64,000 nucleotides of DNA from Polaribacter dokdonensis (GTDB lineage: Bacteria; Bacteroidota; Bacteroidia; Flavobacteriales; Flavobacteriaceae), in NCBI RefSeq assembly GCF_024362345.1, contig NZ_CP101505.1:1757501-1821500 (forward strand), in the 5' to 3' direction. Each line of letters starts with the position of its first letter. Within the stretch, counting starts at the first letter, position 1. The notes below the pieces were generated by a model. It did no database searches. It worked only from the letters and a program-made list of their open reading frames with translations, and was not told the origin of the DNA. Position numbers and translations under genes: made by a program. Positions 45,247 through 54,290 of the stretch are shown here, piece after piece.

Positions 45247-46083
45247 GATATATTCATAAATATTACCTCCTTCTCCACCTGTTCTTTCATCAGTTATTAA
45301 GAGTGTATTGTTGTCTTTAAAACAAATACCTTCTTTTTGAGATTGATGTTCTAATGGAATTTTTTGTACTGTTCCACTCAAAAAATTATCTCCAAGAAAA
45401 TTGGTAAAGATTAAGATATTTTTTTGCGATAATAGCACTACTTTTTTTCCATCTGCAGAAATATCTGCAGAGGTAATCCAAGAAGAAACCTTGTTTCCAT
45501 TATCATATTCACCAATTAGTTTTGCTGTATGTTTACCTTTTACAGCAGGCACTTTGTACAAAGATGTTTTACCATACTTCTTCTTTACTCTACTTTTTGT
45601 AAAAATGTAAAAGTGATTGTTGAACCAAAAAAAAGACTCTGCATCAAAAAATCGATCTTTCTTTTTAGGTGGAAATTTCTTTTGGTCTTCATACTCAAAC
45701 TCAATTTCTTCTATTTTAGCATCCTCTTTATCTAAATCTTCCTTTTTAATTTTAAGAATTTTAAGCTTTTTACGTTTGCTATAATTATTACCAAAATCAC
45801 CTATGTAAAGATTACCAAATTCATCAGATGTTAAATCTTCCCAATCTTTATTTTTGGCATCAATATCTAACTCATGTTGTACTTTTCCTGTTGATGAAAT
45901 TCTGTAAACATTAGAAGAATTTCCACCATCTTCTAAAATCCAAATGGCCTTTGTGCTTTGAATATATTCATTACCAGAAACCTCTTTTAAAGAATTAGGT
46001 AAGTCTCCTAACATTTTTAATTGACCAAAATTTTGACAACTAAAAAATACAAGTAAGCAATTAAATATAAATACTTTTTTCAT
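45235..46083 (-). CDS. Secreted or lipoprotein-type protein, possible beta-propeller
   Basis: This 282-aa protein starts at the ATG at 46083, giving a signal sequence (KKVFIFNCLLVFFSC) that ends in a Cys, so probably a lipoprotein. The mature part has repeated strand-rich blocks with DFGNLYIGDFGN-like and ISADGKKVVLLSQ motifs, which suggests a six- or seven-bladed propeller of the NHL/strictosidine synthase type. I cannot name a function. It lies 3' of the TPM genes on the same strand, 56 bases away. Confidence 0.75.
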   Translation of the reverse strand: MKKVFIFNCLLVFFSCQNFGQLKMLGDLPNSLKEVSGNEYIQSTKAIWILEDGGNSSNVYRISSTGKVQHELDIDAKNKDWEDLTSDEFGNLYIGDFGNNYSKRKKLKILKIKKEDLDKEDAKIEEIEFEYEDQKKFPPKKKDRFFDAESFFWFNNHFYIFTKSRVKKKYGKTSLYKVPAVKGKHTAKLIGEYDNGNKVSSWITSADISADGKKVVLLSQKNILIFTNFLGDNFLSGTVQKIPLEHQSQKEGICFKDNNTLLITDERTGGEGGNIYEYILKK

Positions 46084-46139
46084 AGGATTGTAATTGAAAT
46101 AAAACTGAAAATGAAGTTTAGTTTTTAAAAGTTTGAGAT

Positions 46140-46994
46140 TTACCAACCACCAGAAGCTCCTCCTCCACCAAAAGAACCACCTCCAAAGCCACCACCAAAA
46201 CCACCTCCACCAAAAGAGCCTCCTCCTGATGAACGTCCTCCAAAACCACCACCAAAGCTTCCTCCACCTCTACCTGCGTTGCTTAAAATAATAGTTTCGA
46301 AAATTGTGTCTGCTAAAGAACCACGTCTAAAACGTCTTCCTCCTCCTTTATTATTTTTATTTCCTCTAGAAATAATAATGAAGAATACAATAATAATTAA
46401 GACAAAAAATATAATTCCAGGGTCAAAACCTTTATCGTCTTGTATTCTAGTACCTTTAAATTCGCCTTGTAATGTTCTAAAAATGTAGTCTGATCCTTTA
46501 TCTAAACCATCATAAAAATCTCCCTTTTTAAACTCTGGAATAATAACTCTTTCTATGATTCTTTTCGATTGAAAATCGGTTAGTAAATACTCAACGCCTT
46601 TACCAACTTGAATAGCAATTTTACGATCGTTCTTTGCTAATAAAATTAAAACGCCATTGTCTTTATCTGCATCTCCTATACCCCAATCTTCGCCCCAATT
46701 TGCGGCCAAATAATTAATATTTTCACCTTCTGTAGAGTTAATAATTGCTACAACAATTTGGGTTGATGTGGTATCTGAATAACGAACTAATTTGTTTTCT
46801 AAATTAGACTTTTGACCTTTAGATAATAAGTTTACATAATCGTAAACACTTGTTTGAAATTTTGGTTTTTCTGGAATTTGAAATCCTTGAGAAAAGACAT
46901 TAATAGAAAATACTAGCGCAACAAATAACAACCACTTTTTACCTAAAATTGTTGAATGAAAACTACCTCTTAAAAACTGCTTCGTGATTATCAT
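46140..46994 (-). CDS. TPM (DUF477) domain protein with glycine-rich tail
   Basis: This 284-aa protein has an N-terminal signal, a TPM domain (from KFQTSVYDYVNLLS to about residue 180, including STQIVVAIINS and KDNGVLILLAKNDRKIAIQVGKG), a transmembrane helix (GIIFFVLIIIVFFIIIS), and a tail of Gly, Ser and Phe. Such YgcG-type proteins are envelope proteins whose tail stays exposed. It overlaps the upstream TPM gene by four bases (ATGA) and follows LemA in the same transcript, a standard LemA-TPM-TPM set in Bacteroidota. Biochemical role is unclear. Confidence 0.9.
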   Translation of the reverse strand: MIITKQFLRGSFHSTILGKKWLLFVALVFSINVFSQGFQIPEKPKFQTSVYDYVNLLSKGQKSNLENKLVRYSDTTSTQIVVAIINSTEGENINYLAANWGEDWGIGDADKDNGVLILLAKNDRKIAIQVGKGVEYLLTDFQSKRIIERVIIPEFKKGDFYDGLDKGSDYIFRTLQGEFKGTRIQDDKGFDPGIIFFVLIIIVFFIIISRGNKNNKGGGRRFRRGSLADTIFETIILSNAGRGGGSFGGGFGGRSSGGGSFGGGGFGGGFGGGSFGGGGASGGW

Positions 46995-47428
46995 CCTTTA
47001 GAAATCTCATTAGAAAGTTCGTTCTCATCATCAATTTGCCAAGGAAAATGGTGTTTCAACTCTTCACCAGCTTTTAAAATACCCTCTACCAAACCTTGTT
47101 TAAAATTACTGTTTTTAAAGTGGTTTTGCATTATGTCTTTTGTTGAATTCCAAAAATCATTGGGTACAACATTGTTTATACCTTTATCACCATAAATTAC
47201 AAACTTTTTGTCTTTTACAGCAACATAAATTAAGACAGCATTTTCGTCTTTAGTGTTATTCATTTTTAACATATGAAACACTTCTAAAGTTCTATCAAAA
47301 TGATCTTTAGTTGATGTAGCTTCCATATGAACACGAATTTCACCTGAAGTATTTGATTCTGCAGTTCTAATTGCTGCAATAATTTCTTGCTCTTCTTCTT
47401 TGGTTAAAAATGCTTCTACTTTAGACAT
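46991..47428 (-). CDS. TPM domain protein, cytoplasmic or peripheral
   Basis: This 145-aa protein consists of a TPM domain: EEEQEIIAAIRTAESNTSGEIRVHME, ENAVLIYVAVKDKKFVIYGDKGI and a helical C-terminus. No signal or membrane helix is evident. It starts directly after the lemA stop and overlaps the downstream TPM gene by four bases, so all three genes are translated together. Confidence 0.88.
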   Translation of the reverse strand: MSKVEAFLTKEEEQEIIAAIRTAESNTSGEIRVHMEATSTKDHFDRTLEVFHMLKMNNTKDENAVLIYVAVKDKKFVIYGDKGINNVVPNDFWNSTKDIMQNHFKNSNFKQGLVEGILKAGEELKHHFPWQIDDENELSNEISKG

Positions 47429-48040
47429 TTATGCTGCTTTCTTGTTAAAATCGAAATTTACGTCTGGTGCATTTTCTGAACCTGGATTTGCTTTATATCT
47501 ATCCATTTCTTCAAAATTAAACATACCTGCTAAAACTGAGTTTGGGAATATTTTAATGTGCTTGTTGTACTTATTTACACCTTCGTTAAAACGATCTCTA
47601 GCTACATTTATTCTATTTTCTGTTCCTTCTAACTGACTTTGTAATTCTAAGAAATTTGCATTTGCTTTTAAGTCTGGATAACGTTCTACACTTACTAAAA
47701 GTTTAGATAAAGCACCACTTAAACCAGCTTGCGCTTGTTGAAACTGGGCCATATTTTCTGCAGTTAAACTACCTGCATCAATGGTTGTAGAGGTTGCCTT
47801 TGCTCTTGCATTAATAACTTCTGTTAAGGTACTTTTTTCAAAATCTGCAGCTCCTTGCACAGTTTTTACCAAATTACCAATTAAATCGTTTCTTCTTTGG
47901 TAAGCACTTTCTACATTAGACCAAGTAGTTTTTGCATCCTCTTGTAATACAACAGCTTCATTATTAAAGCCTTTTGCCCAACTATAAATAGCGAAAGCTA
48001 TTACTCCTATTATTATAACTGGAATTAACCATTTTTTCAT
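47429..48040 (-). CDS. lemA: LemA family protein
   Basis: This 203-aa protein has an N-terminal membrane helix (WLIPVIIIGVIAFAIYSWAKG) and the LemA fold: TTWSNVESAYQRRNDLIGNLVKTV, RYPDLKANANFLELQSQLEGTENRI and a C-terminal NKYNKHIKIFPNSVLAG. LemA proteins expose a helical bundle outside the membrane and have no agreed function. It heads the LemA-TPM-TPM operon. Confidence 0.95.
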   Translation of the reverse strand: MKKWLIPVIIIGVIAFAIYSWAKGFNNEAVVLQEDAKTTWSNVESAYQRRNDLIGNLVKTVQGAADFEKSTLTEVINARAKATSTTIDAGSLTAENMAQFQQAQAGLSGALSKLLVSVERYPDLKANANFLELQSQLEGTENRINVARDRFNEGVNKYNKHIKIFPNSVLAGMFNFEEMDRYKANPGSENAPDVNFDFNKKAA

Positions 48041-48108
48041 AATTTCTAATTTTTATTTATTTGATTGATACTTTACTTACACAAACTTACTAAATATAAT
48101 CGTTAATT

Positions 48109-48861
48109 TTAAAGTGATGTTCCTCCATCTAAAGTAATGGTTTGCCCAGTAATAAACTTGGTATTATCTGAAGCCAGCCAAACAACTGCATCTGCAATTT
48201 CTTCAGCCTTTCCATAACGTTTCATTGGTATTACGCTTTTTAAAATATTATCCATTTCTGGTTTTGCATTAATTAATTGTGTTAATAATGCAGATTCTGT
48301 ATAACCAGGGCAAACTGCATTAATTCTAATATTTTTTGTTGCATACTCCATAGCTGCAGACTTTGTCATCCCAACAACAGCAAATTTACTTGCACTATAA
48401 CTTATATTATTGGGTGATGCTTTTAAACCAGCCAATGAAGCAATGTTTACAATATTACCAAAACCCTGCTCCAAAAATTGTTGCAATGCCAACTTCATCC
48501 CATAAAAAACTCCTGTTTGATTAACAGCAATCACTGCATTCCAATCTTTAATTAGAGATTCATGTGTTCTTAATAAATGAGGCCCAATACCTGCATTATT
48601 TACCAAAACATCTAACTGTCCATATTCAGTAACAGTTTTATGAATTAAGTTTTCTACTTCATCAAAAACAGCAACATTTGCTTTTATAGGTAGTGCTTTT
48701 CCATTATTTGTTACAATTTCTTGTACAACTTTTTCAGCACTTTGTAAATTAATGTCAGATACCACTACTGTTGCCCCATGTTTTGCGAAATGAAGTGCTG
48801 TTGCTTTACCAATTCCAGAACCTGCTCCTGTAACAATTACTATTTTATTTTTTACCTCCAT
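48109..48861 (-). CDS. Short-chain dehydrogenase/reductase
   Basis: This 250-aa SDR enzyme has the nucleotide motif TGAGSGIGKA, NNAG, and the catalytic Ser, Tyr and Lys in NIVNIASLAG and YSASKFAV. It is likely NAD(H)-dependent. It overlaps the phosphotransferase gene by one base and ends an operon with two acyl-CoA dehydrogenases and another SDR, so oxidation of hydroxyacyl intermediates in fatty-acid catabolism is likely. Exact substrate unknown. Confidence 0.93.
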   Translation of the reverse strand: MEVKNKIVIVTGAGSGIGKATALHFAKHGATVVVSDINLQSAEKVVQEIVTNNGKALPIKANVAVFDEVENLIHKTVTEYGQLDVLVNNAGIGPHLLRTHESLIKDWNAVIAVNQTGVFYGMKLALQQFLEQGFGNIVNIASLAGLKASPNNISYSASKFAVVGMTKSAAMEYATKNIRINAVCPGYTESALLTQLINAKPEMDNILKSVIPMKRYGKAEEIADAVVWLASDNTKFITGQTITLDGGTSL

Positions 48862-49919
48862 TAATCTATAGATTTAGTTTTAATTGACTTTAGTGCTAGT
48901 TTGCAACATAATTCTGCTGCCTTATTTAAATTTGCAAAACGAGGATCTGTAGTCCATCCTTTAGAGAATCTAAAATAAATTTGTTGTGCTATTACTGCTA
49001 TTTTGAATAAACCAAAAACGTAATAAAACACCAAGTTATCTGTTGTTCTTCCTGACTTTTCTAAATACATCTGAGCAATTTCACTTCTCTTTGGGTTTCC
49101 TTCAAATATAGTAGGTGAAGGGATACCTTGTTTTACAAAATCATGATCTGTGGCTACTGTCCAATAACCTAAAGAGGTTCCTAAATCCATTAAGGGATCT
49201 CCTAAAGTAGCCATTTCCCAATCTAAAACTGCGCTCACTTCTTGCCAAGTGTCATCTTTAAAAACGACATTATCGTACTTAAAGTCATTATGAATTAAGC
49301 AATGATTGTATTTTTTAGGTTGATTTTCCTGCATCCAATTCATGACTAAATTTGCTTCTGGAAATTCCTCTGTTTTTGCTTTTAGATATTGCTTTCCCCA
49401 ATTGCTAACTTGTCTTTCTACATATCCATCAGGTTTCCCTAAATCAGACAATCCAATAGAAGTATAATCTACATTATGCAACTCTACTAACGTGTCTAAC
49501 CAAGAATTTGCAATTTTTTTATAATCATCAATTGAAATACTTCTAGATTTTGCTGCTGCATAGTTTAGAATAACTCCTTCCATTTTTTGCATGATGTAGA
49601 AATCACTACCCAAAACAGATGCATCATTAGAAAAACCATGCATTTTAGGAACTTTGGAAAAAGTTTTTGCTAAAGCACTTTGTACTTTAAATTCACGACT
49701 CATGTCATGACCTCTTTTGATAGCACCTTTAGGTGGTTTTCTAAGAACAAATTCTTTGTTTTCTATCTTTAATAAATAGGTTAAATTAGAATAGCCCTGT
49801 GTAAATTGTTCAACTTGTAAATCGCTCTCTAAAGAGTTAATTAAGTTGATTTCTTTTAGATATTTTTTCAGAGGAATTTCAGGTAATTCCTCTCCTTTTC
49901 TAACTTTTTGATTGCTCAT
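48861..49919 (-). CDS. Aminoglycoside-phosphotransferase-like kinase, ACAD10/11 type
   Basis: This 352-aa protein has a kinase-like fold with the catalytic motif HNDFKYDNVVF (His-x-Asp...Asn) and the metal-binding LDWEMATLGDP. In animals the same domain is fused to acyl-CoA dehydrogenases ACAD10/11, which break down 4-hydroxy fatty acids through phosphorylation; here the domain is encoded directly beside an acyl-CoA dehydrogenase gene. The start is the ATG at 49919, overlapping the acyl-CoA dehydrogenase stop by one base. A role in 4-hydroxyacyl-CoA use is inferred from the family and context. Confidence 0.9.
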   Translation of the reverse strand: MSNQKVRKGEELPEIPLKKYLKEINLINSLESDLQVEQFTQGYSNLTYLLKIENKEFVLRKPPKGAIKRGHDMSREFKVQSALAKTFSKVPKMHGFSNDASVLGSDFYIMQKMEGVILNYAAAKSRSISIDDYKKIANSWLDTLVELHNVDYTSIGLSDLGKPDGYVERQVSNWGKQYLKAKTEEFPEANLVMNWMQENQPKKYNHCLIHNDFKYDNVVFKDDTWQEVSAVLDWEMATLGDPLMDLGTSLGYWTVATDHDFVKQGIPSPTIFEGNPKRSEIAQMYLEKSGRTTDNLVFYYVFGLFKIAVIAQQIYFRFSKGWTTDPRFANLNKAAELCCKLALKSIKTKSID

Positions 49920-51136
49920 TATTGACTTCCGTATTTTTTGATGCAACTTTTCCCTAATTGATACATATGCACCTCATCTGGGCCATCTGCCAAACGTAAC
50001 ATTCTTGCAATTGCAAAATAATGCGCTAAATAAGTATCTGGGCCAACCCCTTTACCTCCTAAAACTTGCATAGCTCTATCAATCACTTTTTGAGCCATAT
50101 TTGGAGCTACAATCTTTATCATTGCTATAATATCTTTGGCCTCTTTATTACCAACTTTATCCATTTTATCAGCTGCAGATAACGTTAATAATCTTGCTTG
50201 TTCTATCTCACATTGAGATTTTGCAATTTCATGACGAATGGAACTATAATCATAGAACTTCTTTCCAAATGTTTCTCTTTCCATAGTTCGTTTAGACATT
50301 AATTCTAATGCATATTGAGCCATACCCACCAAACGCATACAATGATGAATTCTTCCTGGCCCCAATCTTCCTTGCGCAATTTCGAAACCTCTACCTTCAC
50401 CTAAAATTAGATGCTCTTTTGGCACTCTAACATTTTCTAAAATAATTTCTGCATGTCCTTCAGGTGAATCGTAAAAACCTAAAACAGAAAGTGGTCTAAC
50501 AATTTTTAATCCTGGAGAATTCATGGGAACTAAAACCATACTTTGCTGCTGATGTCTATGAGCGTTTTTATCAGTTTTACCCATCACAATAGCTACTTTA
50601 CAATGAGGATCCATAGCTCCTGAAGACCACCATTTTCTGCCATTAATGACATATTCATCACCTTCTAAAACAATAGAAGTTTCAATATTTGTAGCATCTG
50701 AAGAAGCTACTTGTGGCTCTGTCATTAAAAAAGCAGAACGAATTTCTCCATTCATTAATGGTGTAAGCCACTTCTCTTTTTGAGCTGGACTACCATATTT
50801 GGCTAATACTTCCATATTTCCAGTATCTGGAGCAGAACAATTAAATATTTCTGAAATCCAGATTTTTTTACCCATAATTTCTGCTAAAGGTGCATATTCT
50901 AAATTGGTTAAACCTGGACTTAAATCTCCATAATCTTTAGGTAAAAACAGATTCCATAAACCAGCATTCTTTGCTTTTTGCTTTAATAGTTCTGTTTTCG
51001 GAAAACGTTTCCACATGTTAGTTTTATCACTTTGAAAAGCAATAAATTCTTCTTCTAAAGGAACAATTTCTTGTTTTATGAAAGCCTTTAACTTTTCTTG
51101 TAAATCTTTTGATTTTTGGGAGTATTCGAAGTTCAT
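49919..51136 (-). CDS. Acyl-CoA dehydrogenase, ACAD10/11-like
   Basis: This 405-aa flavoprotein shows acyl-CoA dehydrogenase landmarks: [17 protein letters not shown] (FAD/substrate), [11 protein letters not shown], a mid region with [10 protein letters not shown], and [18 protein letters not shown]. It would oxidise acyl-CoA, passing electrons to ETF. Similarity in layout to mammalian ACAD11 and coupling to the phosphotransferase gene support joint action on hydroxy fatty acids. It is separated from the upstream SDR by 82 bases that hold a REP-like element. Confidence 0.95.
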   Translation of the reverse strand: MNFEYSQKSKDLQEKLKAFIKQEIVPLEEEFIAFQSDKTNMWKRFPKTELLKQKAKNAGLWNLFLPKDYGDLSPGLTNLEYAPLAEIMGKKIWISEIFNCSAPDTGNMEVLAKYGSPAQKEKWLTPLMNGEIRSAFLMTEPQVASSDATNIETSIVLEGDEYVINGRKWWSSGAMDPHCKVAIVMGKTDKNAHRHQQQSMVLVPMNSPGLKIVRPLSVLGFYDSPEGHAEIILENVRVPKEHLILGEGRGFEIAQGRLGPGRIHHCMRLVGMAQYALELMSKRTMERETFGKKFYDYSSIRHEIAKSQCEIEQARLLTLSAADKMDKVGNKEAKDIIAMIKIVAPNMAQKVIDRAMQVLGGKGVGPDTYLAHYFAIARMLRLADGPDEVHMYQLGKSCIKKYGSQ

Positions 51137-51154
51137 CAGTCTAATAATTTAATT

Positions 51155-51183
51155 GAGATTTCTCGACTACGCTCGAAATGACA
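51155..51183. repeat. REP-like intergenic element
   Basis: GAGATTTCTCGACTACGCTC and the following GAAATGACA form an imperfect inverted repeat (ATTTCTCGA against TCGAAAT) between two operon genes. Very similar extragenic elements are common in flavobacterial genomes. It may form an RNA hairpin that tunes downstream expression. Only one copy was noticed in this window. Confidence 0.5.
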
Positions 51184-51218
51184 AAATTTGTAATTGTAAA
51201 TTTTAAATTCGTAATTGA

Positions 51219-51992
51219 TTATCCTGCAATCATATAACCACCATCTGCAGTATAAACGCCTCCAGTCATATAATTTCCAGCATCTGAAGCTAGTAAACAA
51301 GCTAACCCAACCATTTCTTTTGGCAATCCCATTCTAGAGGATGGTAAAGCTTTTTCTACCTTGCTAAGTATTTTTTCATTTTGCCACAAAGCAGCACTAA
51401 ATTTTGTTTTAATTAAACCTGGACATATTGCATTGGCTTTTACTCCGAATTTACCCCATTCTTTCGCTTGGTTTTTTGTGAGCATTAAAATAGCTGCTTT
51501 ACTTGTGCTGTAAATTCCTAAACCTAAGCCTGGTGTTAAGGCTTCTACAGAAGCTATGTTGATTATACTTCCGTTTTTATTGGCTTGAAAATGTGGTAAA
51601 ACTAAGTTTGATAAAGACCAAGGTGCTTTTACATTTACATCCATAATTTTATCAAAAATTTCTGGAGAAACCTCTTCAATAGGTCCGTAAACAGGATTAA
51701 TGGCTGCATTGTTTACCAAAATATCTATTCTGCCAAAAGCTGCAATTGTTTTATCTACTAAATTTTTACGTTGATCTTCTTTTCCTATATGACAAGCAAT
51801 ACCAATGGCTTTTAAACCTTCCTCGTTAAAAGCTGTTGCAACTTCATCACAAGCCTCTTGATTTCTGCTCGAAATTACAACTTGTGCCCCCTGCTCTGCT
51901 AAGCCTTTTGCGATAGCCTTACCTATACCTTTACTTGAGCCAGTTATAATAGCTACTTTGCCTGTTAAATTAAATTGTTCTTTACTATGCAT
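51219..51992 (-). CDS. Short-chain dehydrogenase/reductase
   Basis: This 257-aa SDR enzyme has TGSSKGIGKA for NAD(P) binding, NNAA, and the catalytic Ser and Tyr-x3-Lys in IINIASVEAL and IYSTSKAAILM. It overlaps the upstream acyl-CoA dehydrogenase stop by one base, so the two are translated together. It probably oxidises a hydroxyacyl-CoA in beta-oxidation. It is distinct from the second SDR at the end of the operon; the two may act on different chain types. Confidence 0.94.
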   Translation of the reverse strand: MHSKEQFNLTGKVAIITGSSKGIGKAIAKGLAEQGAQVVISSRNQEACDEVATAFNEEGLKAIGIACHIGKEDQRKNLVDKTIAAFGRIDILVNNAAINPVYGPIEEVSPEIFDKIMDVNVKAPWSLSNLVLPHFQANKNGSIINIASVEALTPGLGLGIYSTSKAAILMLTKNQAKEWGKFGVKANAICPGLIKTKFSAALWQNEKILSKVEKALPSSRMGLPKEMVGLACLLASDAGNYMTGGVYTADGGYMIAG

Positions 51993-53806
51993 TATATGAT
52001 GTATTCTTTTTCATTTTTAATGGTAACTACTTCATTATTCATTAGTGATTCTGCCAAAGAATTTGTTTTTGGCAACTCGTATTTAAAGTAAAATTTCATA
52101 GTATGTATCTTACTTTCATAGAAAGTTTTCGAAAATTTTCTATCTGAATTGCCTAAAGCTTTTTTAGCATCAACAGCCATTTCTAACCATAACCAACTTA
52201 AAACAACAATGCTCATATATTCCATAAATAGATTAGCATCTGCCAAATAACGCTCATAATTTCCTTTCAAGGCAAAAGGCATTAAATGACTTAGTATTTT
52301 TTGAGAGAGCTCTAATTTATCGCCTAAAATTTTAGCATATGGTTTTAGTTCTTCATCATTATTTGCAGCAATAATTGTTTTTACAATCTCTGCAGATAAT
52401 AATTCCAACCCTTTTCCATTATGCATTGGTACCTTTCTACCTAATAAATCTTGAGATTGTATACCTGTTGTACCTTCATATAAAGCAGAAATTCTAATAT
52501 CTCTATAATATTGTTGTAAAGTAAAATCGGCACAAAAACCATAACCACCCAAAACTTGTAAACCATTATCTACAGACTCAGCACCTGCCTCTGATGGATA
52601 TGTTTTTACAATAGGAATGATCATTTCTAATAATAAATGATATTTTTCTTTTTCCTCTTTTGATGTGGCAGTTGTCAAAATATCTTGATATTTTGACGCT
52701 AATAGAACTAAGCTTAAAGAACCTTCCACAATAGATTTTTGTAGCAATAACATACGTCTTACATCTGGATGCTCTATAATCAAACTCTGCTTTTCAGTAG
52801 GGTTTTTCTTACCATCTGCAGACAATTTTCTTCCTTGAGGTCTTTCGTTCGCATATTGTAAAGATGTTCTGTAAGCAGCCATTGCAATTGCTGCTGCTCC
52901 TCTACCCACTGCAATTCTTGCACCATTCATCATTAAAAACATTTGTGCTAAACCTTTGTGCTCTTCACCTACTAACCAACCTCTACAATCGTCTGAATCT
53001 CCAAAACCTAAATGTGTTGTACAGTAACCTTTTTGACCCATTTTCTGAAAATCGGCAACTGTCATTACATCATTATATTCTAAAGTTACATCTTCTTTTA
53101 ATCTGTTTTTTGGCACGACAAATAATGAGATTCCTTTAGTTCCTTTTGGAGCACCTTCAATTCTTGCCAAAACTAAATGAATTATGTTTTCTGCACCTTT
53201 ATAATCACCACCAGAAATAAATATTTTTTGGCCTGTTATTTTATAATAACCATCATTAGTTGGTGTTGCTTTGGTAACTACATCAGAAAGAGAACTACCT
53301 GCTTGTGGTTCTGTTAAACACATAGTACCACCCCAAACACCAGCTAACATGTTTGGTACATATTTATCTTTTAAAACTTGAGACCCAAATTCTATAATTA
53401 ATTCTGCTGCGCCTAAGGTTAAGCTAGGATAACCAGGTAAATGATTATTAGCGGCATCCATAATATATACAGCTGCTTGAAATGCAGAAATTGGCATTTG
53501 TAAGCCTCCATCTTCATAATCGAAACAAGCAGAAATAATACCCATTTCTCCTGATTGATGCATTACTTTCTGCACCTGTTCGTGCACAATAACAGTTCCA
53601 TCTTTATGATATGCAGGATTTGCATCCATCTCTTGAAGATATGGATACAATTCTCTATCAGAAAAGTCTTTCACTGAATCTATAAATAGATTTAAAGATT
53701 CCATATCATGTTCTTGGAATCTATCTCTTGAAAGTAATTCTTCTAATTTATGAATATCATAAAGTATGTATTTCAATGTTTCTAAATCTACATACTTCTT
53801 TGACAT
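51992..53806 (-). CDS. Acyl-CoA dehydrogenase, large (about 600-aa) type
   Basis: This 604-aa dehydrogenase belongs to the large type with a C-terminal extension. It shows MCLTEPQAGSSLSDVVTKA, the FAD site ITGQKIFISGGD, the conserved RGAAAIAMAAY region, and GLQVLGGYGFCADFTLQQYYRD with the flavin-stacking tail. It oxidises acyl-CoA and heads an operon of five genes for fatty-acid catabolism. A 17-bp inverted repeat lies just upstream of its start and may bind a regulator. Confidence 0.95.
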   Translation of the reverse strand: MSKKYVDLETLKYILYDIHKLEELLSRDRFQEHDMESLNLFIDSVKDFSDRELYPYLQEMDANPAYHKDGTVIVHEQVQKVMHQSGEMGIISACFDYEDGGLQMPISAFQAAVYIMDAANNHLPGYPSLTLGAAELIIEFGSQVLKDKYVPNMLAGVWGGTMCLTEPQAGSSLSDVVTKATPTNDGYYKITGQKIFISGGDYKGAENIIHLVLARIEGAPKGTKGISLFVVPKNRLKEDVTLEYNDVMTVADFQKMGQKGYCTTHLGFGDSDDCRGWLVGEEHKGLAQMFLMMNGARIAVGRGAAAIAMAAYRTSLQYANERPQGRKLSADGKKNPTEKQSLIIEHPDVRRMLLLQKSIVEGSLSLVLLASKYQDILTTATSKEEKEKYHLLLEMIIPIVKTYPSEAGAESVDNGLQVLGGYGFCADFTLQQYYRDIRISALYEGTTGIQSQDLLGRKVPMHNGKGLELLSAEIVKTIIAANNDEELKPYAKILGDKLELSQKILSHLMPFALKGNYERYLADANLFMEYMSIVVLSWLWLEMAVDAKKALGNSDRKFSKTFYESKIHTMKFYFKYELPKTNSLAESLMNNEVVTIKNEKEYII

Positions 53807-53831
53807 AATTTTGAGGTTTTATATATTTATA

Positions 53832-53848
53832 TTGCTAAAAATTAGCAA
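53832..53848. promoter_or_regulatory. Inverted repeat TTGCTAA-N3-TTAGCAA upstream of the acyl-CoA dehydrogenase operon
   Basis: A perfect 7-bp inverted repeat around AAA lies 25 bases upstream of the first gene of the fatty-acid operon. Its size and position suit a dimeric repressor (TetR or similar). No regulator gene of that type is adjacent; the MerR gene upstream is a different type. Confidence 0.4.
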
Positions 53849-53946
53849 ATACGTAATTTCATTACTCCCAAATATAGGAAAAATTACTATGCATGCATAA
53901 TATAAAATCGTTTAAGAATTTAAATGATTGAAGAAACTCTAGAAGT

Positions 53947-54276
53947 TTAAAGTGAGTTTTTAATTTTAAGCAATTCTGCTTTTACAGATTCTAATCTGCT
54001 TATAACTTCGTGCTTATTAAAAGTACTTTCAGGGTTTTTTTTGAGTTGTAGTTTAGCACCTTCTAAAGTAAAACCACGTTCTTTAACTAAGTTAAAGATT
54101 AGTTTAAAATTATGAATATCATCTTGTGTAAAAAGACGATTTCCTTTTTTATTCTTTTTAGGTTTGATGATATCAAACTCCTTTTCCCAAAATCGAATTA
54201 ATGATGTATTTACTTGAAAAGCAGTAGCTACTTCACCTATTTTATAATATCTTTTTTCGGGTAAATCTATATACAT
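53947..54276 (-). CDS. MerR family transcriptional regulator
   Basis: This 109-aa regulator is a short MerR protein: RYYKIGEVATAFQVNTSLIRFWEKEF forms the winged helix, followed by the wing KNKKGNRLFTQDDI and a coiled-coil helix. The effector domain is absent, so it senses no metal by the usual Cys pair. It follows the M23 peptidase gene by 14 bases, an arrangement often kept beside alaS in Flavobacteriaceae. Targets are unknown. Confidence 0.92.
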   Translation of the reverse strand: MYIDLPEKRYYKIGEVATAFQVNTSLIRFWEKEFDIIKPKKNKKGNRLFTQDDIHNFKLIFNLVKERGFTLEGAKLQLKKNPESTFNKHEVISRLESVKAELLKIKNSL

Positions 54277-54290
54277 AAAATTGGCCTAAA

